From Anaerolineae bacterium (GTDB lineage: Bacteria; Chloroflexota; Anaerolineae; J102), in NCBI GenBank assembly GCA_027036755.1, contig JALWDV010000852.1, positions 1 through 6,085 on the forward strand: a DNA stretch of 6,085 nucleotides. Reading direction: 5' to 3'. Under the pieces are notes generated by a model. That model ran no database searches. It saw only the letters and a list, made by a program, of their open reading frames with translations, and was not told the origin of the DNA. Shown here in pieces: positions 1 through 5,079 of this stretch. How positions within the stretch are numbered: position 1 is the stretch's first letter; every line of letters starts with the position of its first letter. The position numbers and the translations under genes were made by a program.

Positions 1-89
1 TGAAGTCCCCCGGCTAGAAACAGCGCCCCTGCGGGGCTAGCCGGATTTATCCGGCGCTGTTTTGTAGCCCGGCGACTTCATCGCCGGGC
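1..89. repeat. long GC-rich imperfect palindrome (REP/cruciform-like)
   Basis: Bases 1-16 pair with 65-80 at 14 of 16 positions. Bases 18-27 (AAACAGCGCC) pair perfectly with 53-62. Between them lie two smaller palindromes: GCCCC-TGC-GGGGC at 25-37 and CCGGAT-TT-ATCCGG at 41-54. The right arm can instead fold with the next bases, as GCCCGGCGA (67-75), loop CTTCA, TCGCCGGGC (81-89). The symmetry suggests the element continues left of the window. No reading frame explains it. It looks like an intergenic palindromic repeat, and copy number in the genome is unknown from here. Confidence 0.7.
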
Positions 90-125
90 GGACGTGGCAA
101 ACGCTTCAACCGAAAAAGGACGCAC

Positions 126-181
126 CCGAATGAATTCGGTTCCACGGGCGTTCCGCCGCCAGTCCCCCTGCGGGGACGGCG
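126..181. repeat. two adjacent hairpin-forming palindromes
   Basis: CCGAAT-GA-ATTCGG (126-139) is a perfect 6-bp stem. Further on, GTCCCC-CTGC-GGGGAC (162-177) is extended by CGCC (157-160) and GGCG (178-181) around a bulged A, giving a 10-bp stem. The core CCCCTGCGGGG (165-175) is identical to bases 26-36 in the first palindrome, so the two regions may come from related repeats. No U-tract follows on either strand, so I do not call a terminator. Confidence 0.5.
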
Positions 182-256
182 TTTTCCTCGTCAAAACGGG
201 ACCCGCAAACGGCGGCGCAGGCCGACGAGCGGCCCATCTAATCAGGCTTCCTTATC

Positions 257-288
257 TCCTCCCCCGCCCGTCTCGGAGCGGGGGAGGA
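257..288. repeat. 11-bp-stem GC hairpin followed by G-rich tract
   Basis: TCCTCCCCCGC (257-267) and GCGGGGGAGGA (278-288) are perfectly complementary around a 10-base spacer, which itself can pair CCG with CGG. A G-run (296-304) follows. The combination of a C-rich/G-rich stem with a neighbouring GGTGGGGG tract resembles dispersed intergenic repeats seen in many environmental genomes. It lies downstream of the transporter gene and could slow or end minus-strand transcription, but the minus-strand bases after it (GATAAGGAAG) are not a U-tract, so intrinsic termination is unproven. Confidence 0.55.
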
Positions 289-346
289 ACAAAAGGTGGG
301 GGGGCGCCCCTGGCCCTGATTTTAATCGGTAGGTTTCGACGTCAAG

Positions 347-360
347 CTGACTTTTGTCAG
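347..360 (-). terminator. weak stem-loop just past the transporter stop
   Basis: CTGAC-TTTT-GTCAG forms a 5-bp stem 17 bases beyond the stop codon of the transporter on the minus strand. The stem is short and no T-run follows it in the minus direction, so it is at best a weak 3'-end element. Confidence 0.2.
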
Positions 361-377
361 TCAACCAACCGCTGCCC

Positions 378-1184
378 TCAATCGAAGCGGAAGGGATTGA
401 AATCGGTGTCCCGATCGAAGTAGTCTTCATGCTCCTTGCGCTTCAACCAATCGACGATGAGATAGGTGAAAGGCGTAAACAGCACCTCGATGGATACTTT
501 GAACACATAATTGGCCACGATGAGACTGAGCGCGATGGCCCAGGGAAAGACGCCCAGCAACGTGGCAATGAGCACGAACAGCACCGTGTCCACGCCCTCG
601 CCCACCAGGGTCGAGCCAATGGTGCGGGCCCACAACCAGCGCCCCCGGGTCAGCACCTTCATCTTGGCCAGGATGAAGGAATTGCTGAACTCGCCCGCCC
701 AATACGCGGCCAGGCTGGCGATGATGATGGCTCCGGTGCTCACACCGCCCAGAATCGCATCGTAGGCCGCCTGCCCGAACAGCGCGGGATCGTCGGGCCG
801 GGGGATGCCGGGCGTGGCCTGCGACATATTCTCATAAACGAACGCGCCCCACAGAGGATCGCCGGGCAAGCGCCCCAGCGTCCAAAAGGTGACGGCCATC
901 AACGCCGCGGCGACAAACCCGGTCCAGATGACCTTGCGGCTGCGGGCGTAGCCATACACCTCGGTGAGCACATCGCCGAAAATGTAGGCCAGCGGAAACA
1001 GGATGGTGCCGCCATCGAAGGCGAGGCGCAAGCCAAAAACGCTGACGCCCAGATCGATCAGCTTGGCGGAACTGGCGATATTGCTGAGCAGCAACACCGT
1101 CACGAACAGCGCCATGACGAAATCGAAATAGCGATAGCTGCGGCGGGATTGTCTGGGAGGGGAGGGAATAGTTGCGGTTGTCAT
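378..1184 (-). CDS. yhhQ: YhhQ-family queuosine precursor (preQ0/preQ1) transporter
   Basis: A 268-residue integral membrane protein of the YhhQ/VUT (DUF165, COG1738) family. Characterised members import 7-deazaguanine precursors used to make the tRNA base queuosine. Visible signatures are the first membrane segment with LLLSNIASSAKLI (about 31-43), DVLTEVYGY (71-79), GEGVDTVLF (195-203), and the C-terminal hydrophobic stretch from about 199 to 245 ending in the positive KRKEHED cap. Hydrophobic segments lie near 20-43, 58-77, 84-104, 141-165, 199-222 and 223-246. It is longer than the roughly 220-residue E. coli protein, partly through a loop rich in Pro/Asp at 105-140. The ATG at 1184 is chosen because the next Met (24) lies inside the first membrane helix; no clear Shine-Dalgarno precedes it. 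No other queuosine gene is in view. The family call is firm; the substrate is inferred from the family. Confidence 0.93.
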   Translation of the reverse strand: MTTATIPSPPRQSRRSYRYFDFVMALFVTVLLLSNIASSAKLIDLGVSVFGLRLAFDGGTILFPLAYIFGDVLTEVYGYARSRKVIWTGFVAAALMAVTFWTLGRLPGDPLWGAFVYENMSQATPGIPRPDDPALFGQAAYDAILGGVSTGAIIIASLAAYWAGEFSNSFILAKMKVLTRGRWLWARTIGSTLVGEGVDTVLFVLIATLLGVFPWAIALSLIVANYVFKVSIEVLFTPFTYLIVDWLKRKEHEDYFDRDTDFNPFRFD

Positions 1185-1193
1185 AGGATGGAT

Positions 1194-1210
1194 TGGCGTA
1201 GGGTGGCGTA
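1194..1210 (-). promoter_or_regulatory. 10-bp-spaced direct repeat in the transporter leader
   Basis: TGGCGTA occurs twice (1194-1200 and 1204-1210) at a 10-base, one-helical-turn period. It begins 10 bases before the transporter start codon on the minus strand, where it reads TACGCCA. The spacing suits a same-face regulator site, but two 7-mers are weak evidence. Confidence 0.2.
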
Positions 1211-1277
1211 TGATGGTTGGCGGGCGCGCAAAACCCTGGCGAGGCGCTCCACACTTTTCGATTAGACAAACGCGCCC

Positions 1278-1307
1278 ATTATAGCCAGTCGGTCACCCTC
1301 GCGACAA
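1278..1307 (-). promoter_or_regulatory. candidate sigma70-type promoter for the transporter
   Basis: On the minus strand a perfect TATAAT (1278-1283) is preceded, after 18 bases, by TTGTCG (1302-1307), a four-of-six match to TTGACA. The -10 hexamer is built from the last Leu codon and stop codon of the metallophosphoesterase gene. Initiation near 1271 would give a leader of roughly 87 bases before the transporter ATG. This would let the transporter be expressed independently of the gene upstream. I see no convincing preQ1 riboswitch in the leader. Confidence 0.4.
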
Positions 1308-2709
1308 TTTTTCGCACGGCCAGAACAAACCCCGCCCACAGGCCCGCAGGCGGCATGGGTCCGGGCGGCGCGGGCGGCGCGGGCGGATCGTTGGCCAGCA
1401 GAAGCCGGGCCGCCGTTATTCGTCCGTTGGCTGCGATATCCACCCGAGCATAGGGGAGATGACGTTGATTCATGTATTTTTCGGGATGGGCGATGAGATC
1501 GCGCCAGACCGCGTCGGGCGATTTCGAGAAATTCGCCTTCCACACCCACGCGCCGGTGTTCAGATACACCGCGCCTCCGGGCAGCGGCTTCTCGATCCGT
1601 TCGTGGATATGCCCGAAGGCCACGACTTGCGCGCCCTGCTCCGCAGCCACCCGCTCCGCGGCCTCCTCCAGCGCCCGCCAGAACTGCTCCGCGATATCCC
1701 GAGCGCGTTCCTCGGGCCGCGCGGGCCCGATGCCGCCCGTAGCCATCGCCTGCGCGACCTCGGGCGGCGCGGCTCCCTCCGCCCCCAGCGCCCGGGCCAC
1801 CTGCTCCGAAAACTCGGCGGCAAAGTCTGGATCGCTGGCCAGACGCTGCGCCAACGCCTGCTCATCCGTGGATTCGAGCTCCGCCAGCAGCCGCTGGCTC
1901 TCGCTCTCCTCCTCGGTTCCGGTGGCGATGATATCGCCGAACAGATCGGGCGCGGCCTGCAGAAAGGCTTTGACAACCCGGATGGCGAACGCGGGGTCAT
2001 ACGCCAGGGCGTAAAAGATCAGCGACGTCATGGGATGCACCCCGTCGATCCAGGGGCGCTCCCACTCGATGTCGTTGTAAAAATCTGTGACGACATAAGA
2101 GCCGGGCGGGCGCTGGATGAGAGCAGGCGCCTCGGGATCGAAGGGATGATCGGAGTCGGTGAAGCGATTAATCTGCTCGGTGTAGGCGTTGCCGTGCTCC
2201 ACATAAACGCCATCTTCGAAGAAACTGCGCTCGCCAATACGCACCAGGTCTCGTTTGCGTCCCGTCGCGCCCAAAAGCGTCAGCAAGCGATCTTGCACCC
2301 CGGAATAGGCCAGTTCAGGATCGTGATTGCCAAAGAGGATGACCAGGGAGCGCCGCGGCGGGCCCGGGGATAGAAAATCGGCCAGGGCCTGAAATATCAG
2401 TGGATGCCCGGCGTGGACGATCTCCAGCCGTTTCAGAGCGGCTTCCTCCGAGCGATCCCTGTAAGCATCCGCTTCGTAAACCCGAGAGGGATCAAACGTC
2501 TCGGCCTCGGGAACCTGGAGGAACTCAATCCAGTCGCCATTGATGACAAGGGTCATCTCTGCGCCCGTGCGCGCCGATTCATCCCGCAAGCGATGCACCC
2601 AATCGAAGAAAATCTCGTCCGAGATGAAATCTTCCAGCATGTTGCCCTGCTGAGCGCCGCCCGCGCCGATATGCGTGTCGCTGATGATAATGATGACTTT
2701 GGCTGACAT
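1279..2709 (-). CDS. calcineurin-like metallophosphoesterase with large insertion
   Basis: A 476-residue dimetal phosphoesterase. The classical motifs appear in order: D-x-H in SDTHIG (Asp11, His13), GD in INGDWIEF (Gly58-Asp59), GNHD (127-130), the metal-ligand His172 in EHGNAY, and GHIH (366-369). No signal peptide is seen, so it is probably cytoplasmic. Between His172 and GHIH lie about 190 residues, much longer than in minimal enzymes of this fold. The stretch is partly acidic and Ala/Glu-rich (about 263-360) and probably helical. The C-terminus has a PPAPPAPP linker (442-449) and then a hydrophobic/basic helix (about 456-476) that could touch the membrane. The ATG at 2709 is preferred over a GTG at 2742 because an AAGGAAG ribosome site sits just before it. 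The true substrate (nucleotide, phospholipid, phosphoprotein or nucleic acid) cannot be told from sequence. The transporter follows 94 bases downstream on the same strand. Confidence 0.9.
   Translation of the reverse strand: MSAKVIIIISDTHIGAGGAQQGNMLEDFISDEIFFDWVHRLRDESARTGAEMTLVINGDWIEFLQVPEAETFDPSRVYEADAYRDRSEEAALKRLEIVHAGHPLIFQALADFLSPGPPRRSLVILFGNHDPELAYSGVQDRLLTLLGATGRKRDLVRIGERSFFEDGVYVEHGNAYTEQINRFTDSDHPFDPEAPALIQRPPGSYVVTDFYNDIEWERPWIDGVHPMTSLIFYALAYDPAFAIRVVKAFLQAAPDLFGDIIATGTEEESESQRLLAELESTDEQALAQRLASDPDFAAEFSEQVARALGAEGAAPPEVAQAMATGGIGPARPEERARDIAEQFWRALEEAAERVAAEQGAQVVAFGHIHERIEKPLPGGAVYLNTGAWVWKANFSKSPDAVWRDLIAHPEKYMNQRHLPYARVDIAANGRITAARLLLANDPPAPPAPPGPMPPAGLWAGFVLAVRKIVARVTDWL
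1363..1386. repeat. GC-rich 9-base tandem repeat encoding a Pro-rich linker
   Basis: GGGCGGCGC is repeated at 1363-1371 and 1372-1380, followed by a partial GGGCGG. Read on the minus strand it encodes Pro-Pro-Ala units in the linker before the C-terminal helix of the metallophosphoesterase. Because the unit is in frame, copy-number changes would lengthen or shorten the linker by three residues without breaking the gene. Confidence 0.6.
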
Positions 2710-2714
2710 GACAG

Positions 2715-2721
2715 CTTCCTT
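2715..2721 (-). promoter_or_regulatory. ribosome binding site fixing the metallophosphoesterase start
   Basis: On the minus strand AAGGAAG lies five bases before the ATG at 2709. The alternative upstream GTG start at 2742 would place this site inside the coding region, so the ATG is preferred. The protein then starts MSAKV, directly before the first beta strand and the D-x-H motif, as is usual for the family. Confidence 0.6.
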
Positions 2722-2803
2722 TTGCGAAAACGGGGGAATCACGCAAAAGCGCAGAGATTCGGGGGAAAGCGCCGCCGCGGAAAGACGACGCCCGGATTTG
2801 TTT

Positions 2804-2816
2804 CAGGCAAAGCCTG
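2804..2816. repeat. small palindrome CAGGC-AAA-GCCTG
   Basis: A perfect 5-bp stem with a three-base loop lies in the divergent intergenic region, 95 bases upstream of the metallophosphoesterase start. No T-run follows on the plus strand, so it is not a convincing terminator. Nearby bases 2740-2760 (CACGCAAAAGCGCAGAG) also look like a degenerate dispersed repeat of the ACGCAAAG kind, though this is a weak impression. Confidence 0.35.
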
Positions 2817-2897
2817 ATTGTGGCATAATAACCTGGCGCGCCGACACAAATTCCCGGATGTCTTCATATCGCCGCATCGAAGATTTTAGTCAACGAC

Positions 2898-2980
2898 ATC
2901 AAACGTAAAACGTCAAGCGTCATGGCGGAAATCCCGGCGCCGATAGCGATTTGACGTTTGACGCATGACGTTTGACGCTC
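2898..2980. repeat. inverted repeat of TGACGTTTGACG-type units
   Basis: CGTCAAGCGTCATG (2911-2924) is complementary to CATGACGTTTGACG (2964-2977) at 13 of 14 positions, the exception being a G-T pair. The right side holds three TTTGACG-like units at 2950-2977; the left side holds the opposite orientation (AAACGTAAAACGTCAAGCG). The 39-base centre contains a small GGCGCC palindrome (2936-2941). There is no gene here. It looks like a dispersed non-coding repeat, though a multi-site regulator target cannot be excluded. Confidence 0.55.
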
Positions 2981-2985
2981 TCGGC

Positions 2986-3180
2986 AAAGATTTCGGCAGG
3001 GGAAAGACATACAGCCGAATTTGTGCCAGATTGCCAAGCATCATATCAAAAGATGATTATGTCTCCAAGTATATCCAAAAACAACCCGACGCGCCAGCGT
3101 TGCCCATGGAATAGGCATTATTTGAAACAACCCACTGCCAGGTAAACTCCCCGCTGCCGCTCAATCGCATCCGCATCAAT
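2986..3180. other. gene-free AT-richer intergenic stretch
   Basis: I see no reading frame, tRNA or rRNA signature here. The only local structure is a short stem ATCAT...ATGAT (about 3041-3058). The stretch is clearly more AT-rich than the coding DNA on both sides. Confidence 0.4.
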
Positions 3181-3246
3181 GATTAATGAAGTGATGATTA
3201 AAGTGAAAACCACGCTGATTTGGCCTTTAATCATTGTTCATTAATC
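3181..3246. repeat. AT-rich 20-bp hairpin with internal loop
   Basis: GATTAATGAA (3181-3190) pairs with TTCATTAATC (3237-3246), and ATGATTAAAG (3194-3203) pairs with CTTTAATCAT (3225-3234). This leaves a 3x2 internal loop and a 21-base terminal loop. The right arm ends at the first base of the 8-bp direct repeat that bounds the MITE. No T-run follows, so a terminator role is unlikely. It could be a separate small repeat element or a protein-binding palindrome. Confidence 0.5.
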
Positions 3247-3253
3247 TTTGATC
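3246..3253 (+). repeat. left 8-bp target-site duplication
   Basis: CTTTGATC directly abuts the left terminal inverted repeat of the element at 3254 and is repeated exactly at 3428-3435 beyond its right end. Confidence 0.7.
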
Positions 3254-3427
3254 GTAACTGCTAAGGTCGTTTTCGCTTGAACTAACCTGACAGGTTCCTT
3301 TGGCAGCGATTCAGAGCCTTGCACGCTTCGTTGCTGGCTGAAAAGCGCACATCTTACCGCCAAGATTACGAGAACCTGTCAGGTTTGAGTGGAAAAAGAC
3401 AACCAACTGGCATACGTTAGCAGTTAC
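3254..3427. mobile_element. 174-bp IS66-type MITE (non-autonomous)
   Basis: The element begins GTAACTGCTAA (3254-3264) and ends with its exact reverse complement TTAGCAGTTAC (3417-3427), a perfect 11-bp terminal inverted repeat. Both ends are bounded by the same 8-bp sequence. Known from the IS66 insertion-sequence family: termini starting 5'-GTAA and 8-bp target duplications, which match here. No transposase or other reading frame fits inside 174 bases, so it could move only with a helper transposase elsewhere. A second, inner inverted repeat (3284-3297 with 3372-3385) makes the interior strongly foldable. It sits 36 bases upstream of the candidate promoter of the aminopeptidase gene. The IS66 assignment is inference from termini and duplication length; ISL3 elements also make 8-bp duplications, but their ends usually start GG. 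Confidence 0.75.
3284..3385. repeat. inner inverted repeat AACCTGACAGGTTC of the MITE
   Basis: AACCTGACAGGTTC (3284-3297) and GAACCTGTCAGGTT (3372-3385) are perfect reverse complements across 74 bases. Each copy is itself nearly palindromic (AACCTG-N-CAGGTT). The enclosed DNA contains further pairing such as TTCAGAGCC with GGCTGAA. As RNA or as a cruciform, the element would fold into a long stem. Confidence 0.65.
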
Positions 3428-3435
3428 CTTTGATC
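3428..3435 (+). repeat. right 8-bp target-site duplication
   Basis: CTTTGATC follows directly after the right terminal inverted repeat and is identical to 3246-3253. Removing the element and one copy would leave an uninterrupted ancestral site. Confidence 0.7.
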
Positions 3436-3463
3436 TCTGTCAGCAACAGCACGACGCCAGGGG

Positions 3464-3492
3464 TGAACAAAGACTTTCTCGTTTTCGATAAT
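3464..3492 (+). promoter_or_regulatory. candidate promoter of the aminopeptidase-DegV pair
   Basis: TGAACA (3464-3469) and GATAAT (3487-3492) are separated by 17 bases. They match the sigma70 consensus at four and five of six positions. Initiation near 3499 would give a leader of about 33 bases to the ATG at 3532 and would exclude the upstream TTG at 3430, which supports the later start. Confidence 0.35.
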
Positions 3493-3531
3493 GTCTTTAA
3501 TCATCCCTCAACCCACTCCCGTTCATCCCCC

Positions 3532-5040
3532 ATGCGCTCTCCGCGACTCTTCCTCATTCCCTTGCTGCTGTCGAGTCTGCTGCTCATCATGGCGGCTTGC
3601 AACGCGCCCGAGGTGCAGCAGAAGCAGTCCGACCCACTGGAGCCTTACTATCCGGCGTTTCACAAAGAGGCGCTGCCCGCAGATTTCGATTTCGAAAGCA
3701 CGCCACGCTACAACCTCACGCTGCGCGTCGATCCTGACGCCCGCCGGGTGACGGGCGTGCAGCAGGTGCATTTCCGCAATCTCAGCGGCATCGTCATGAG
3801 CGATATCTACCTGCGCTTGTACCCGAATCTGCCTCAGTTGGGCGGCTTGATGAAGGTTTCAGCCGTGCGCACCCTGCCCGATAGATACGCCGTGGGCTTC
3901 GTGCCGGACGTGGAAAACACCGCCGTGCGGGTGACCCTCATCAATGAACTCGATTCCGGACAGGAGCAGGATCTCGAAGTCGAATTCGAGATCATCGCCC
4001 CCAAAAAAGATGGCTACGTGCTCTTTGGCGATAGCCAGGACATCCTGACGCTGCCCTACGCTTATCCCATGCTCGCCCGCCAGACCGGCAATCCCGCCAA
4101 CCCCTGGCGGCTGGAGATTCCCCCCACCTTCGCAGACATCGCCCTCACCGACCAGGCGTTTTACTCCGTCACCGTCTCGCTGCCGGCCGATTACACCATC
4201 GTCACCACAGGCGTAGAGATGGCGCAGGCTGATGCCAACGAGCCGGGATGGGTGGATCATCGTTTTGTGACAGGCCCCGCCCGCGAATGGACGATGGTCG
4301 TCAGCGACCGGCTGGAAAAACTCAGCCAGATGGTGGAAGGCGACGTCATCAACAACTACTACCTGCCCCAGGATGAATACGCGGGCAAATCGGCCATGGC
4401 TTACTCGGCCGCGGTGATGCGCGTCTACCATCGCCTCTTTTCCCCTTACGCCTACACCGAACTGGATGTGACCGAAGCGCCCACCCGCTATCTGGGCATG
4501 GAATTCCCCAAACTCAACTACATCGGCGTGGACGTTTATCGCGATGTCACCAACAGCCAGGAGATTCTCATCGCCCACGAGATCTCTCACCAGTGGTGGT
4601 ACGCCCTGGTCGGATCCGATCCCTACCGCTACCCCTGGCTGGATGAAGGTCTGGCCGAACACAGCAGCCTGCTCTACATGGAGACCCTCTACGGCCAAGA
4701 AGTTGCGGATCGCATACGCGTCCAGCGGTGGAGGATTCCGGTCAAATGGGTGCAGGATAATGGCTATGATGTGCCGGTGGGGCAAGAAGTCACCGCGTTC
4801 GATAGCACCAACTACGAAATCCTGGTTTACGCCAAATCCGCCCTCTTTTTCGATAGCCTCTATCAGGAAATGGGGCGGGACAGATATCTGGATGTGCTGC
4901 ACGCGTTCATCGAGCGCTATCGATTCAAAACGCCAACGCCGCAGAATTTCCTGGATATCGTCACCGAGGTGGGCGGCATCGATCCGATGCCATTGTATGA
5001 GAAGTGGATCGAGGGGACGGAACCTGTTTCCGAGGAATAA
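3532..5040 (+). CDS. lipoprotein M1-family zinc aminopeptidase
   Basis: A 502-residue gluzincin that removes N-terminal amino acids from peptides. It shows the full zinc site H349-E-I-S-H353 followed after 18 residues by Glu372 (WLDEG), the M1 substrate-anchoring motif as GMEFP with Glu324, and the likely catalytic Tyr433 in VYAKSALFF. An N-terminal beta domain typical of M1 (about 58-260, starting YNLTLRVD) precedes it. Residues 1-23 form a lipoprotein signal: a positive start, a Leu-rich core and a lipobox-like MAAC with Cys23, so the mature enzyme is probably lipid-anchored outside the cytoplasmic membrane. At about 500 residues it lacks the large helical C-terminal domain of aminopeptidase N (about 870). 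The ATG at 3532 is chosen because it gives the signal peptide directly; a TTG at 3430 would add 34 unlikely residues. No clear Shine-Dalgarno is visible. The DegV gene follows after 39 bases. The likely role is peptide scavenging or turnover at the cell surface. Confidence 0.92.
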   Translation: MRSPRLFLIPLLLSSLLLIMAACNAPEVQQKQSDPLEPYYPAFHKEALPADFDFESTPRYNLTLRVDPDARRVTGVQQVHFRNLSGIVMSDIYLRLYPNLPQLGGLMKVSAVRTLPDRYAVGFVPDVENTAVRVTLINELDSGQEQDLEVEFEIIAPKKDGYVLFGDSQDILTLPYAYPMLARQTGNPANPWRLEIPPTFADIALTDQAFYSVTVSLPADYTIVTTGVEMAQADANEPGWVDHRFVTGPAREWTMVVSDRLEKLSQMVEGDVINNYYLPQDEYAGKSAMAYSAAVMRVYHRLFSPYAYTELDVTEAPTRYLGMEFPKLNYIGVDVYRDVTNSQEILIAHEISHQWWYALVGSDPYRYPWLDEGLAEHSSLLYMETLYGQEVADRIRVQRWRIPVKWVQDNGYDVPVGQEVTAFDSTNYEILVYAKSALFFDSLYQEMGRDRYLDVLHAFIERYRFKTPTPQNFLDIVTEVGGIDPMPLYEKWIEGTEPVSEE

Positions 5041-5079
5041 CGTCTTCGCGTTGTAAGCTTCCGCCAGGCCCGATAAATC

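Noticed and set aside
94..430. Open reading frames on both strands in the first 430 bases.
   Set aside because: They run through hairpin repeats, have low-complexity Pro/Gly/Arg products, and overlap the end of the transporter gene.
354..1265. A 303-codon plus-strand frame opposite the transporter.
   Set aside because: Its His/Gln/Gly-rich product has no recognisable motif and mirrors a clear YhhQ gene on the other strand; long antisense frames are common in GC-rich DNA.
1185..1277. Possible preQ1 riboswitch in the leader of the queuosine-precursor transporter.
   Set aside because: Such switches are common before yhhQ genes, so I looked, but found no compact stem-loop followed by an A-rich tail ending in a ribosome site.
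1459..2373. A 304-codon plus-strand frame opposite the metallophosphoesterase.
   Set aside because: All phosphoesterase motifs are on the minus strand in order; the plus-strand product has no known motif.
2825..2830. TATTAT on the minus strand as a -10 box for the metallophosphoesterase gene.
   Set aside because: No acceptable -35 hexamer lies 16-18 bases upstream, and the leader would be over 110 bases.
2898..3427. CRISPR array from the repeated short motifs in the intergenic region.
   Set aside because: The repeats are inverted, of differing sequence and irregular spacing, with no regular repeat-spacer pattern and no cas gene nearby.
3430..3531. TTG at 3430 as the aminopeptidase start.
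   Set aside because: It lies inside the MITE target duplication and would put 34 non-hydrophobic residues before a complete lipoprotein signal.
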